Source: Candidatus Saccharimonas sp. (GTDB lineage: Bacteria > Patescibacteriota > Saccharimonadia > Saccharimonadales > Saccharimonadaceae). Taken from it: DNA of 64,000 nucleotides. Below, one piece after another: positions 1 to 9,707 of this stretch (its first letter is position 1; each line of letters opens with the position of its first letter). The notes under the pieces are model-generated. The model saw only the letters and a list, made by a program, of their open reading frames with translations, ran no database searches and was not told where the DNA came from. The position numbers were made by a program, and so were the translations under genes. Where the stretch lies: NCBI GenBank assembly GCA_022736555.1, contig DZCW01000001.1, forward strand, positions 101,552 to 165,551, in the 5' to 3' direction.

Positions 1-108
1 AACCTTGACCTTTTGCTGATCAATTAGATCGTCGGCCTCACGACGAGAAATGCCTAAATTTAAGGCTAGATATTTGTTTAAACGTATCGAATCCGATTTT
101 AATTCCAT
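1..108 (-). CDS. Pseudouridine synthase or other S4-domain RNA-binding protein, N-terminal fragment
   Basis: The gene runs off the left edge; only the first 36 residues are visible. They read as an S4 RNA-binding domain: start MELKSDSIRLNKYLA, then the typical GISRREADDLI segment. In RluB/RsuA-type 23S/16S pseudouridine synthases this N-terminal S4 domain precedes the catalytic domain, so that family is the likeliest, but the catalytic part lies outside the window. An S4-only protein or another S4 enzyme cannot be excluded. Confidence 0.7.
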   Translation of the reverse strand, partial: MELKSDSIRLNKYLALNLGISRREADDLIDQQKVKV

Positions 109-140
109 CTGCTCAGTATAACAGATTATATAGTGTTAGA

Positions 141-965
141 TTAGAACTGAGGTTGAGTTGGCGGCTGGGGTGTATTAGGCATCTCGCCTAGTTCCTGGTC
201 TATGAGAGTTGCAATGTCTGGTTTTGAAGTGTCTGACTGAAGGGGGTTAATAACACGATCACCGAGTGATGCTGGAGCTGGTGACGAGAATGGTGCGGTT
301 GGTCGTGGCATCTGTGATGGCTCTGTTTTTGGAGCAAAATCCACAGGTGTTAGTGACGGCATTGTTGGCTGAACCGGCTGAGGAGGCAAGGTCGTAGTCT
401 GAGTTGGAATTGGTGCTACGGTGCTAGCATTCTGAAATGCCACTGGTTCTGCTGGTTGTTGCATCGGTCTAGGTGTGGGCGTAGGAATATTCATAGTTCG
501 CGGCATAGTCGGTGCAGATTGAGGTGCTTCGGCTAGCACAGGCGCACTAAAAGTTTCAGCTACAGGAGCTGGAGCCGCTGGGGCTGCTAGCTCTGGTTTG
601 TCGGCTAATACCTCGTGGACTGTTCTAACGACATCTTCGATACCGACTTGGGATTTAACTAGATAACGATTAGCGCCAAGTGATTCACCGCGGCCACGTT
701 GATCTTCACTGCTAAGGGCTGTCATCATAATAACTTTAATGTCTTTGGTCTCTGGGGTGGTGCGCAATATATCCAACATATCGAAACCACTAATTTTAGG
801 CATCATTACGTCGCTAAGTATTAGATCAGGCCTTTCCTTGACTGCCATTGCTAATGCTTCTTCGCCATCACCGGCTGATGTTATTTCGTAACCCTCTGCT
901 GATAGCCGTACGCCGTAGATTTCGCGTAGGCTCTTGTCATCTTCAACTAGCATAATTTTTGTCAT
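141..965 (-). CDS. Response regulator with REC domain and long proline-rich tail
   Basis: Residues 1-120 form a CheY-like receiver: acidic pair in LVEDD, phospho-acceptor Asp in LILSDVMMP, Thr in VIMMTAL and the conserved Lys in YLVKSQ. The remaining ~150 residues are Pro/Thr/Ala/Gln-rich and look disordered; no DNA-binding or enzymatic output domain is visible. I chose the ATG at 965 because an upstream in-frame ATG at 977 overlaps a TACAAT -10 box (976-981). The sensor kinase gene lies just upstream on the same strand and is the likely partner. Output is probably by protein contact. Family assignment is firm, role unknown. Confidence 0.88.
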   Translation of the reverse strand: MTKIMLVEDDKSLREIYGVRLSAEGYEITSAGDGEEALAMAVKERPDLILSDVMMPKISGFDMLDILRTTPETKDIKVIMMTALSSEDQRGRGESLGANRYLVKSQVGIEDVVRTVHEVLADKPELAAPAAPAPVAETFSAPVLAEAPQSAPTMPRTMNIPTPTPRPMQQPAEPVAFQNASTVAPIPTQTTTLPPQPVQPTMPSLTPVDFAPKTEPSQMPRPTAPFSSPAPASLGDRVINPLQSDTSKPDIATLIDQELGEMPNTPQPPTQPQF

Positions 966-1024
966 ATATACCACCATTGTAACTAAGTGTAACTAAAAAT
1001 GCCATACTTCTAATGTTTTATATA

Positions 1025-2530
1025 TCAGGTTCTATTCTCCGGAGAGGCGGCGTGTTGTTGTGCTAGAGTGTGTTGCTTGGCAGCGTACGCTGCGATCTGT
1101 TCTCGTGTCAAGGTTTGGCTACGAGGTACTGAACTTACCTGCTGAACCACGCTTAGAGGCTGTTCTTTGACCGTTGCGGTAGCAATAGGTACTTTCACCT
1201 GGTTGGCTTCTTGTTGGGTCTTTATAGCCTCCTCCTCGGCTAGTTGGCTGGCTTCTTGGCTACTTATCCTAGGTAATTCAATGAAAAACGTACTGCCTTT
1301 GGTATATACACTCTCGGCCCAGATACGGCCGCCTATAGCCTCGGCTAGGCGCCTGGATAGGTATAACCCTAAACCAGTACCACCAATATCGCGCGTATCC
1401 TTGTTATCTACTCGATAAAATTTTTGGAACAAGTGAGGCATATCCTCGGCTGGAATGCCGACACCGCTATCTTTGACACTGATAACTACATGTTCGTCAT
1501 CACTATCGATATCAATCGTTATGTCACCGAAAAGCGTGTATTTGATAGCGTTTTCAACAAGATTATTAACTATTTCACGAACATGATCGTTGTCTAGATT
1601 TATGTAATAGGCTGGTGCCAAAAACTTTTCGGTCGCATTTTCGGGCATTGGTTTATAAATCAGCTTTAAGCCTTTGTCGTTAGCCTTTTGCTTTAAGCCC
1701 TGGACTACGTCGTGCACGAAAGTAATAATGTTTACGACTTTTGGGTTGTTAGACAATCGCCCGTCCTCTGATTTAGACACGTCCAGAAGATCCTGAAATA
1801 GGCGGCCTAGGTGTTCGGCTGAAGCGTGGGCTTTCATGATAAAATCACGGGCTCGGCTGTCTATTTGTGCAGTTTGGGGGTTTAAGGCTAATCCTATATA
1901 GCCCTCTATTGAAGCGACTGGTGTGCGCATTTCGTGGCTGGCTGTACTAATAAATTCAGCTTGCTCGCGTTCCTCAGCTTTTTCTTTGGTTATATCGTGG
2001 AAGACGATAATAGCGCCCGAACCACTCTCACCAATAGGCGAAACTACTAGTGATACCATTAGTTTTTTACCGCTGTTAGTTGTTGCTATTAGGTTATTGG
2101 TGCGGATCTGTTGGTTGTTGTTTAAGGCTTGCTGGATCGGATCACCATTAGCATCTAATTCTTCGTCTTTTTGGTTAGTTAGTTTTAACACGGATTTGTA
2201 GTTTAGCGATAATGCGTCCTTTTCACTCCAGCCTATAATTGTTTGGGCGGCAGGATTGATCAAACGAATTACCCCACGGTTATCAATAGCCACTACACCA
2301 TCACCGATGGCATTGATGACAACTTCAGATTTATTAGCAACTTCACTTAATTCACTGTGAATTGTTTTGTTATTTTTTTTATTCAATAATAAAAAGTATG
2401 ATATTAGACAAATTATAGCCGTTATTCCAGCTAATATGGCAGTCGGTAGATTAATAAGTATTAATTTATTAGTATCGGAAATTATTAATGGGTTCCAAAA
2501 GTAAAATATAACTATAAAAATAGAGATCAA
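1025..2530 (-). CDS. Membrane PAS-domain sensor histidine kinase
   Basis: Two N-terminal hydrophobic helices (about residues 1-14 and 25-48) are followed by a PAS domain (about 60-175), a HisKA domain with the phospho-acceptor His in TASHEMRTP, and a HATPase domain with N box NNLVENAIKYT, G1 DSGVGIP, F box FQKFYRVDN and G2 GGTGLGLYLS. A Gln/Ala-rich tail follows. The only ordinary start codon in the open frame is TTG at 2530 with no SD; the frame stays open to about 2602 and the upstream peptide (arginine-containing, then hydrophobic) looks like genuine protein, so translation may begin further up at a rare codon such as ATC 2587 behind an AGGGGG. It probably phosphorylates the regulator just downstream. 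Confidence 0.92.
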   Translation of the reverse strand: MISIFIVIFYFWNPLIISDTNKLILINLPTAILAGITAIICLISYFLLLNKKNNKTIHSELSEVANKSEVVINAIGDGVVAIDNRGVIRLINPAAQTIIGWSEKDALSLNYKSVLKLTNQKDEELDANGDPIQQALNNNQQIRTNNLIATTNSGKKLMVSLVVSPIGESGSGAIIVFHDITKEKAEEREQAEFISTASHEMRTPVASIEGYIGLALNPQTAQIDSRARDFIMKAHASAEHLGRLFQDLLDVSKSEDGRLSNNPKVVNIITFVHDVVQGLKQKANDKGLKLIYKPMPENATEKFLAPAYYINLDNDHVREIVNNLVENAIKYTLFGDITIDIDSDDEHVVISVKDSGVGIPAEDMPHLFQKFYRVDNKDTRDIGGTGLGLYLSRRLAEAIGGRIWAESVYTKGSTFFIELPRISSQEASQLAEEEAIKTQQEANQVKVPIATATVKEQPLSVVQQVSSVPRSQTLTREQIAAYAAKQHTLAQQHAASPENRT

Positions 2531-2673
2531 AAAAGCAATCTCGCAAATACGGCGATGCCAAAAAATAGTTATCGTGACTGGTTTGATATCGCCCCCTATT
2601 ATCTAATAGTAACCTAGTGGGTATTATGACGATTATGGTTGGTTTTTACAAGTGTGCCCTGTCTAGATAATAC

Positions 2674-3081
2674 TTAATGGTTGGGTGTATTTAACTTATA
2701 AAGTTTTTCGGACAGATCATATAGTTTTTGGGTGCCGTTTTCGAGTTGGTAATAATGCCGTATATAGAAAAGTTCAGTGGCTAACAATATAACTGCAATA
2801 ATCAAAATTAAAATATTCAAAAGCGTGTAACTGTATGCTATCGAAAATAGACCTACTACTGATAGCAATAATAGACAGGCAAAGAAAAGCGTTACAATCA
2901 AGTGGATTAGCCGTTCATGTTGAAAATCACGTACAACTTGGCAATGATATTTGTATAATTTACCGATACGTTTCTGTATTGGCTTACTGTCCTGATTGGC
3001 CCCTGCGGTTTTTAATTCGTTTTTGAACTTTTCAATTTCGGTTCTTACGAATTTATCATGAGCTAATAATTTTTTATCCAT
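2674..3081 (-). CDS. Small two-helix membrane protein of unknown function
   Basis: 135 residues starting MDKKLLAHDK. A charged N-terminal half (about 1-60) precedes two adjacent transmembrane helices (about 63-86 and 90-108) and a short charged C-terminus. I recognise no family. The ATG at 3081 is chosen because TATAAT (3088-3093) ends six bases before it, the leaderless pattern seen repeatedly in this window; an in-frame ATG at 3099 lies upstream of that -10. It appears to be monocistronic. Confidence 0.7.
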   Translation of the reverse strand: MDKKLLAHDKFVRTEIEKFKNELKTAGANQDSKPIQKRIGKLYKYHCQVVRDFQHERLIHLIVTLFFACLLLLSVVGLFSIAYSYTLLNILILIIAVILLATELFYIRHYYQLENGTQKLYDLSEKLYKLNTPNH

Positions 3082-3139
3082 AAGATTATTATATACCACT
3101 AATGCAATGTGTAATTTATCTGTTATCTCGTAGAAATGA

Positions 3140-3805
3140 TTACAACTGAGCTACTATTTTTGCTGACTCCATATTTATAACTTCGGCGGTCTTAGGCTTG
3201 TTTTTTTGGAATTCCTCGGCTTTTACGAAGCGATCTTTTATATAAGCTAATTGGTTTTCTTCGTATTTACCGAAATCAAGACTACCTATAGTGTAATCGC
3301 CTGTTTTTTCCCCTCGGTCTGCACCACCCTTTAGCTTGTTAAGGGTGGTTTTTAGTAGCTTGCCGTCATCTGGAGCTTCTAATAAATCGAAAACGGATGA
3401 AATATCAACGTCGCCCGATAACATATCGTCATCTGAGCGTATGTCGCCGCTAATCCTTGATAAATAAACAGTTCCCTCTTTGCATAGAATAATGAGGCTG
3501 GTTGGGATAGCTTCGCTAATATCCTCTTTTAGAATCGAATAAGTCCTATTTTTTGAATCGACATCTCGGATGAAGGCATTTGGATATTTTTTGGATAATA
3601 GATTCATTACCTCTAAATTTTGTCTTTGAGTTTCGGTTAGTTCTGTCTTTGCTTCTATTTCTGGAGTGGTGTTATCCACGACTAGTTCCAGATGCCTCTC
3701 GGTTAGGTCGGGTGTTAGCGGTGTCTCGTTTGACACGTTTGGGTTGTGCATGTCGGATTCTGGACTTGGCTGTGGTTGTTGAAATTCGTGAGTTTGATTT
3801 TCCAT
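3140..3805 (-). CDS. Hypothetical protein, Pro/Gln-rich N-terminus
   Basis: 221 residues. The first ~60 residues are polar and low complexity; a folded-looking part follows from about residue 60 to 205, containing the stretch YPNAFIRDVDSKNRTYS. No signal peptide or membrane helix. An AAAGGA Shine-Dalgarno sits six bases before the ATG. It lies upstream of the small membrane protein on the same strand. I do not recognise the family; it is probably lineage-specific. Confidence 0.7.
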   Translation of the reverse strand: MENQTHEFQQPQPSPESDMHNPNVSNETPLTPDLTERHLELVVDNTTPEIEAKTELTETQRQNLEVMNLLSKKYPNAFIRDVDSKNRTYSILKEDISEAIPTSLIILCKEGTVYLSRISGDIRSDDDMLSGDVDISSVFDLLEAPDDGKLLKTTLNKLKGGADRGEKTGDYTIGSLDFGKYEENQLAYIKDRFVKAEEFQKNKPKTAEVINMESAKIVAQL

Positions 3806-3889
3806 TTTTTATCCTTTTTTTATTTTTGACTATGTGTTGAGTTTAGTTTAGCCGTAAGTATGAAGGAATGTCAAATGTCGATTATAATA

Positions 3890-3931
3890 CCAAAATAAAA
3901 TACCCATCAAATGATGAGTATTTTATTTTGG
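3890..3931 (-). terminator. Near-perfect 20-bp hairpin directly after tRNA-Glu
   Basis: An AT-rich inverted repeat with 20-bp arms and one G-T wobble. Its proximal arm includes the encoded CCA of tRNA-Glu (3929-3931). It probably ends the tRNA transcript and may guide 3' processing; the run of A/T inside the stem could let it work in both directions. Confidence 0.6.
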
Positions 3932-4003
3932 TGATCGTACCGGGAATTGAACCCGGATTGCCAGGATGAGAACCTGGTGTCCTAACCTTTAGACGATACG
4001 ACC
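3929..4003 (-). tRNA. tRNA-Glu (anticodon UUC)
   Basis: Cloverleaf read directly: acceptor GGTCGTA pairs with TACGATC, anticodon stem CCAGG/CCTGG with loop TTCTCAT giving anticodon TTC, T-arm with GGTTCAATTCC. CCA is encoded in the DNA (3929-3931). It lies between two signalling genes, and gltX is about 3 kb away on the same strand. Confidence 0.96.
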
Positions 4004-4055
4004 GTAATGAGGCCATTGCCTCGCGAATTACTGTAACAAATAACAGTGGTAATGT

Positions 4056-4436
4056 CTAGGCGTTACTGAGGTGTTGGATTACGGATATTAGCTTTTTTGG
4101 AGTAATTTCGGCCTTAATTAGATAGGCATCGGCATGTTTTTGCATAGCCAAGCGTGATTCGTCATCCTGTTCGAAATTAGTCAAAATAATGACGTGAGTG
4201 TGTGGTATTAGGTCTTCTTTACCGCCACGCAGAGCATCTAGTATCTCGGTGCCGCGGCGTTCCGGCAACATAACATCTAGTAAAATAAAGTCGTATTGTT
4301 TATTACGGGCGGCGATTAAACCATCATTACCGTCAACCATCCAGTCGACTTCGTAACCGGCCTTTTTAAGGCTACGGACGTACATCTCGCCGATAAAGCG
4401 GTCGTCCTCGATACATAAGATTGTTTTTGCTATCAT
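4056..4436 (-). CDS. Stand-alone REC-domain response regulator
   Basis: 126 residues, a receiver domain only: acidic pair CIEDD, phospho-Asp in FILLDVMLP, Thr in VIILTNF, Lys in YLIKAE. There is no output domain. It starts three bases after the sensor kinase stop, with an AGGGG Shine-Dalgarno across the junction, so the two are co-translated and almost certainly form a kinase-regulator pair. It probably signals by protein contact. Confidence 0.92.
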   Translation of the reverse strand: MIAKTILCIEDDRFIGEMYVRSLKKAGYEVDWMVDGNDGLIAARNKQYDFILLDVMLPERRGTEILDALRGGKEDLIPHTHVIILTNFEQDDESRLAMQKHADAYLIKAEITPKKLISVIQHLSNA

Positions 4437-4439
4437 TTT

Positions 4440-5990
4440 TTAACCCCTAAACATTGAATGGTTTTTAATCCAGCCATTGCCTTCGCTAATTAAACCTTCG
4501 TTACTATTATCACCTGTTTTTAGCTTGTCTGCAACTGTTGAATAAATCGGTAGGGATACTATAAAAGTTGAACCTCGTCCATCTTGGCTACGAACGCTAA
4601 CTGTGCCACCATGTGATTCAACGATAGCTTTGCTGATGTATAATCCGATACCTGTGCCTGCTACGGTTTCGCGTGATCGATGCGATCGATAAAATTTTTG
4701 GAATAACTGGCTAACAACGCTCTCCGGCATACCTATACCGTGATCCTGAATTGAAACGTCGACAAAATTACCATTAGTTTTAGCAGTTACGTTTATAGCG
4801 CCACCTTCGTTGCTGTATTTTATGGCGTTATCGATTAAATTTCCAAACACCTCGCTCATACTGGCACGATCGACGGCGATCGTTGGTAAATCCGCTGGAA
4901 TGTTAACTGATAATAGACGGTTTTGGACACTAGCCCTTAGCTGCATATCGTCTTTTATGATGTCGTACACTGCCGTGACCGTGTCTTCGTTCAGACGTAT
5001 TTTTAAGTGTCTACGATCATAGCGCGAGGTATTCAATATGTTATCTATATAACCAGATAAACGACTGGACGAGATTGATAATCGGTTGAATAGTTCGGCT
5101 TGATCGTTTTGTAACACATCATGCAGTTCGTCTTGTAGGATATCAACATAACCCTTGATGACCGTAATTGGTCCACGTAATTCATGGGCGGCAAATGATA
5201 TGAAATCTAAATCTTCTTCCTCGGTTATATAAGAATCGGTTTTGTCTACTAAACACAAGATGACTTCGATAGTAGAGCTTTTTTGATACGAAGCAATGAC
5301 GTCGAAAAAGCGACGACCTTCTTGATTAGGCAGCCGATCTGGAATGCGTACCCAGACGTGTTTAGCGTGTACAGAATTATCCGAACATTCATTCAGCCAG
5401 GTGTCTAGGCTATCCTTTTCATTGAATAATAAATCCAGGGTTTGTAGACCGTCGATGTCAATATGAGTTGGTGCGGCTTTGTTGGCATATATGACCTTGC
5501 GATTCTTATTCATAGCCACGAAACCACAGGTTGTTATATCAAGTGCTTCGGCTACGACTGATATTTGCGGTTCAGCGGCCTCTTCGATTTCGCTACTCTT
5601 CTTGGTTGATAGTTCATAAATTGTTTGTAGCGCATCGCGAAAACCAGTTCGTTCGTTTTCACTGGTATTGGGATTTGGTGGCGTTAATGCTGATTTTTCA
5701 CCAGATACGGTTATAATTGCCGCCATTAAATCTCTGGTTGGGCGAGCTGTCGATAGTAATATCATAACGTTTAATCCTAAACTAACAGCAAATAGCGCTA
5801 TAGTAACCGGCCAAAGTATTAATGAGTTAATTGTCAAAGTTTTTGATAAAATTAGCATCAATATTAAAGTGAACGCTGACATTAAAAATATCTGTGTCGT
5901 TATCAGTACAATTAGCCTTTGCCTGAAGAATGTGGGCCAAAATTGGCTGGCTAATTTAATTGGCTTAATTTCTTCTTCTTTTACTGCCAT
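4440..5990 (-). CDS. Membrane sensor histidine kinase with PAS-like domain
   Basis: 516 residues: two transmembrane helices (about 28-50 and 57-82), a PAS-like segment (about 145-240), HisKA with His in FAAHELRGP, and HATPase with [25 protein letters not shown] and [10 protein letters not shown]. The 5' end overlaps the DUF3048 gene by 10 bp and the 3' end abuts a REC-only regulator, so the three form an operon. The signal is unknown; the co-encoded DUF3048 envelope protein could be linked to sensing. Confidence 0.92.
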   Translation of the reverse strand: MAVKEEEIKPIKLASQFWPTFFRQRLIVLITTQIFLMSAFTLILMLILSKTLTINSLILWPVTIALFAVSLGLNVMILLSTARPTRDLMAAIITVSGEKSALTPPNPNTSENERTGFRDALQTIYELSTKKSSEIEEAAEPQISVVAEALDITTCGFVAMNKNRKVIYANKAAPTHIDIDGLQTLDLLFNEKDSLDTWLNECSDNSVHAKHVWVRIPDRLPNQEGRRFFDVIASYQKSSTIEVILCLVDKTDSYITEEEDLDFISFAAHELRGPITVIKGYVDILQDELHDVLQNDQAELFNRLSISSSRLSGYIDNILNTSRYDRRHLKIRLNEDTVTAVYDIIKDDMQLRASVQNRLLSVNIPADLPTIAVDRASMSEVFGNLIDNAIKYSNEGGAINVTAKTNGNFVDVSIQDHGIGMPESVVSQLFQKFYRSHRSRETVAGTGIGLYISKAIVESHGGTVSVRSQDGRGSTFIVSLPIYSTVADKLKTGDNSNEGLISEGNGWIKNHSMFRG

Positions 5991-7081
5991 GTGACATCTC
6001 CTCCATCGTTAGGTACTGCTGCAATCCAGGTTTGACCACGTACCAGTGGTATATCCTGGCCGTTTGTATCCGTGAAAGTGATTTGGCTGGTTTTGCTAGA
6101 TTTATGCCAAGTGGCGCTTATGGCGATGCCGTTTTGGAAAATAGTGGCATTACCACTGCCTATGGTGTTTATAGTTTCTCGGTATCCATCCTCGAGTACG
6201 GTTGTTTCATCGACTCGCATGGCAATCACGACACTTGGGGTGATCTGACCGGATTCTCGATCCAGATGTGCTTCCCCTGCCTGAGATCTGGCATAAGTGT
6301 TTGTAGTTTTATCATAGGCGTAAGTGCTGTTGTATAGATAGCTGCTAACGACAATATTTATATTGGTGGCGTTTGGTGTTGCGCTAGGCTTGCCATCAAC
6401 GCGGCTAAAACCAGTGAAATTAGCGGTGGTATAGCCTTTGGCTGCATTTAAAGCATCTAGCCTCTCAAAGCTAGTGTAGACGTTATGTGGAGCCCATCGA
6501 TCAGTGGATCGCCAGAAACTGCCAGGGTTAAAAAATTGATCCAGGTCGCGGTAACTGCCATTTCGTACTTCCGATAGAGCCGCCGCGCTACCACCGACAT
6601 GGGCGATACCCGCACCGAATGCTGCTAGCCAATCGACATCGTATAATCTAAGGCTTCGTACTGGTCCGATCATTTGCGGTTTTTCTGATTGATATAAAAC
6701 CAAGAACCTAGTAATGCCCCCTTCGGCGATAGCTTCGAATACTACCCCACTATCCTTTAGCCCGGATTGTGGCCTGGCATCTGGACTGTTTTCGATCATG
6801 ACACCCGTTGCCGCTTGTTGAGTTGCTGCTTCATTGGCAACTAGACTGCCAGTTAATGGTGAATAGTATTTAACTGGTTCGGGTTTAGGTGCGGCTTTTA
6901 CGATAGCTTTACTGACTGTCTTTTTGATTGTGGCTGGTTTGTGAGATAAAATCAAAAAAGCAGTTAAACCACCAACGCAAATAATTACGACACCACCTAT
7001 AGCCCAGGCTATTTTACGGTGTTTTGATAGCCATTGACGAAAGCGAGACCACGATAATTGTCGGTGTTTCAACAGTTTCAT
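5981..7081 (-). CDS. DUF3048 (YerB-like) membrane-anchored protein
   Basis: 366 residues. A basic N-terminus and one transmembrane helix (about 28-50) precede an extracellular DUF3048 domain: YYSPLTGS, GVMIENSPDARPQSGL, FEAIAEGGITRF and GPVRSLRLYDVDW are characteristic. The family (B. subtilis YerB) is a cell-surface protein of unresolved function. A TATAAT box ends 12 bases before the ATG, so the leader is only about 5 nt. First gene of an operon with a kinase and a REC protein. Confidence 0.88.
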   Translation of the reverse strand: MKLLKHRQLSWSRFRQWLSKHRKIAWAIGGVVIICVGGLTAFLILSHKPATIKKTVSKAIVKAAPKPEPVKYYSPLTGSLVANEAATQQAATGVMIENSPDARPQSGLKDSGVVFEAIAEGGITRFLVLYQSEKPQMIGPVRSLRLYDVDWLAAFGAGIAHVGGSAAALSEVRNGSYRDLDQFFNPGSFWRSTDRWAPHNVYTSFERLDALNAAKGYTTANFTGFSRVDGKPSATPNATNINIVVSSYLYNSTYAYDKTTNTYARSQAGEAHLDRESGQITPSVVIAMRVDETTVLEDGYRETINTIGSGNATIFQNGIAISATWHKSSKTSQITFTDTNGQDIPLVRGQTWIAAVPNDGGDVTWQ

Positions 7082-7134
7082 AACTTAAGCGTTATTATAG
7101 CAGAAAAATGGGTGTATTAATGGGGGTATTTTAA

Positions 7135-8604
7135 CTATTCAGTTTGTTCTTTTAAACCGGTATCTATCGCCAATTGCAATCTGGCCTGAACTTTGGTGCT
7201 GCCGATAATCGATATCGTGTCGTTTAATGCTGGGCTGAATGGCGCCCATGATATCGCGAAACGAATCAGGCTGAATAGAATACCTGGTTTTTGACCGGTA
7301 GTTTCTAATAATGTGTTAAGGGTTGCCTGGAGTGATTCGGCATCGTATTCACTAGCCAGTAGTGCTGATTGGGCTGTCTTTAGTAGCGATATTATCTCGT
7401 CGCGTGATAATTTAGACAATTGTTTGTTGTCATTGATCATCTGCCAATCGGGGGTTGGTTCGGTAAAGAAATACGACGTTAATAGTGGTAATTCAGCTAG
7501 GGTTTTCAGACGGTCTTGGACTAATACTAGAACTTGTTTTTTGAATTCATCGCTTGCCTGTTCGGCCGATTCTGGCCAAAAATTTCTAACTCGTTCAAAT
7601 AGATCATCGATCGTCAATTTACGAATCCACTGACCATTCATCCATGATAAACGCTGCTCGTCAAAGCGAGCGCCGCTGCGCTGAACTCGGTTTAGGCTGA
7701 ATTTTTCAATTAATTCATCAACGGTAAATATTTCTTGTTCAGTACCATCATTCCAACCTAGGCTTGCTAGGAAGTTAATCAAGGCCTCGGGCAATATACC
7801 CTCTGTGCGGTATTCATCAACACTTTTGGCACCGTCGCGTTTGCCTAGTTTTTTCTTGCCGTCGGGCGCTAGAATGTGTGGTAGACACGCCATTATTGGC
7901 GGTTGCAGTTCCAGGGCTTCGTATAATGATAAATACTTTGGAATTGAAGGAATATATTCGAGCCCACGAATTATATGTGTAATATCCATCTCGGCATCGT
8001 CAACGATATGGGCAAAATTATAGGTTGGTAGCCCATCACTTTTAATAAGAATAAAATCATCGAGCGCTTCGGGCCCGGCTGATAAATCGCCCATAACTTC
8101 GTCGTGCCATGAATAGCGTTTAATTTCGGGAACTTTGAATCGTAGGGGTTTAGTACCATCCCAAGTTGGTGGGTTTTCTGGACGGTAATCTCGGTATAAG
8201 AAAGCTTTTTTGTTGTTTTTAGCCTCGGTACGGAACGCTTCGACTTCGTCAACCGTATATGGGTCGGCGTAGGCTAAACCTTTGTCTATTAACTTTTGAG
8301 CCCATTTGAGGTAATGGTCTTTGCGTTCGGTTTGAGTGTATGGACCAAAATCACCACCTATATCAGGTCCTTCGTCCCAAGCAATACCCAACCAGCCAAG
8401 AGTATTTATAACTAATTCAGTGGCACCTTCGACAAATCGAGCTTGGTCGGTGTCTTCGATTCGTAGGATAAACTTGCCGTTTTGCTGACGAGCTAGTAGC
8501 CATGGGAAAAGTGCACTGCGGACATTACCGATGTGGATATAGCCAGTTGGACTGGGTGCAAAACGAGTGCGAATAGTTTTAGATTGGGTCTTTTCGGGCA
8601 TCAT
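7135..8604 (-). CDS. gltX: Glutamyl-tRNA synthetase
   Basis: 489 residues, usual size for bacterial class I GluRS. HIGH-type motif PSPTGYIHIGN (residues 17-27) and KMSKS-type KLGKRDG (252-258) are intact; the FEDTD-like region reads RIEDTDQARF. It charges tRNA-Glu in the cytoplasm, and in bacteria without GlnRS it also charges tRNA-Gln for later amidation; the window does not settle which applies. TATAAT ends nine bases before ATG 8604; a second in-frame ATG is at 8601. Confidence 0.97.
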   Translation of the reverse strand: MMPEKTQSKTIRTRFAPSPTGYIHIGNVRSALFPWLLARQQNGKFILRIEDTDQARFVEGATELVINTLGWLGIAWDEGPDIGGDFGPYTQTERKDHYLKWAQKLIDKGLAYADPYTVDEVEAFRTEAKNNKKAFLYRDYRPENPPTWDGTKPLRFKVPEIKRYSWHDEVMGDLSAGPEALDDFILIKSDGLPTYNFAHIVDDAEMDITHIIRGLEYIPSIPKYLSLYEALELQPPIMACLPHILAPDGKKKLGKRDGAKSVDEYRTEGILPEALINFLASLGWNDGTEQEIFTVDELIEKFSLNRVQRSGARFDEQRLSWMNGQWIRKLTIDDLFERVRNFWPESAEQASDEFKKQVLVLVQDRLKTLAELPLLTSYFFTEPTPDWQMINDNKQLSKLSRDEIISLLKTAQSALLASEYDAESLQATLNTLLETTGQKPGILFSLIRFAISWAPFSPALNDTISIIGSTKVQARLQLAIDTGLKEQTE

Positions 8605-8624
8605 TATGTGGTTATTATAACAGG

Positions 8625-9569
8625 CTAAAGCAATCCGGTGACTATTTTTTGGATTTGGCCGATTGATAATGGTGCATTGCCGGTTATGTTATATAAAATA
8701 CCATCGTTTATCCATGCAGCGTTGTTATTGTATGTATATATAGTTAAACCGCCATCTTGGGTGGTTATAAATTCACCGTTAGAATCCTTGTTGACTTGGA
8801 CTTCTAGCGCGCTAGAGTCCCAGGAACTCTTGGTTTGTTTGATCGAAAACTGGCTATTGCCGGTGTTAGCGTGGAAGTTTATTACAACTTGGCCGTTGCT
8901 ATATGATACGGGTCCGTTGATACTGTAGCCATCTGGGCGGTAACTTGGGTATTTAGCTTCGATATTAGCTTGGGCGCTAGCAATACGAACCGATAAGGCC
9001 GGCATATTAATATATGCAAAATATCCGACCGTAATCAGTAATATCAAACCGATAGTAAACGCATTTACAAATTTAGGGTAACGCTTGAATAAATTACTCG
9101 ATTTTTTTGATTTTCCGGTTGGTTTTTTGAGGGCAGCAGTGATGGCTTCTTCCTTGATGACTTTGGCGGGCTTATCGGCGCCTGGCTTGCTTTGTTGGCT
9201 TTTGGCAATTGACCTGACTTGTTCAACCCTGGTCGCCAGAGGGTGTTTCACGGGTCCTATATCTATCGGTTTATTATTAACTACGGGTTTATTGTTGGTT
9301 TTAATATCCGTAACGCGGTGAGTGGCAAAATGAGCTATGCTTTTGCTGCGTGCAATATCCATACTACGACCAATTCTACGTATTTTAGAGATACTGTTAA
9401 CAGCCGGCCTTTGAATAGCTCGGTTATATATAGCTTGAGACTTTTGTGCTATTGAATGAATATTTTTAATGTCGTTTAGTTTTTTGGATGCAGCCGGCAT
9501 GTCCACTGGTAAACCTGAAGCGCGGTTATATGCTTGACTATTCATGTCAATATTTTTTTCATTTTTCAT
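8625..9569 (-). CDS. Single-pass membrane protein with DUF4367-like C-terminus
   Basis: 314 residues. A long basic N-terminal region (about 1-165, cytoplasmic by the positive-inside rule) precedes one transmembrane helix (about 168-190) and an extracellular domain of about 120 residues. That domain ends with TTQDGGLTIYTYNNN and AAWINDGILYNI, reminiscent of DUF4367-type sensing domains. Function unknown. It lies 20 bp upstream of gltX on the same strand and is divergent from the PEGA gene. Confidence 0.65.
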   Translation of the reverse strand: MKNEKNIDMNSQAYNRASGLPVDMPAASKKLNDIKNIHSIAQKSQAIYNRAIQRPAVNSISKIRRIGRSMDIARSKSIAHFATHRVTDIKTNNKPVVNNKPIDIGPVKHPLATRVEQVRSIAKSQQSKPGADKPAKVIKEEAITAALKKPTGKSKKSSNLFKRYPKFVNAFTIGLILLITVGYFAYINMPALSVRIASAQANIEAKYPSYRPDGYSINGPVSYSNGQVVINFHANTGNSQFSIKQTKSSWDSSALEVQVNKDSNGEFITTQDGGLTIYTYNNNAAWINDGILYNITGNAPLSIGQIQKIVTGLL

Positions 9570-9707
9570 TGGTTCTCGCAGATCCTTTGTTTATAGTTTA
9601 TGCCATTTTATGACATAAGCAATACTAATATCTTAGGAATATTTCGTTAAATATACAAGGTTTTATACAAAAAAGGTAACAACTTGGTATAATATAGTAC
9701 AACGATT

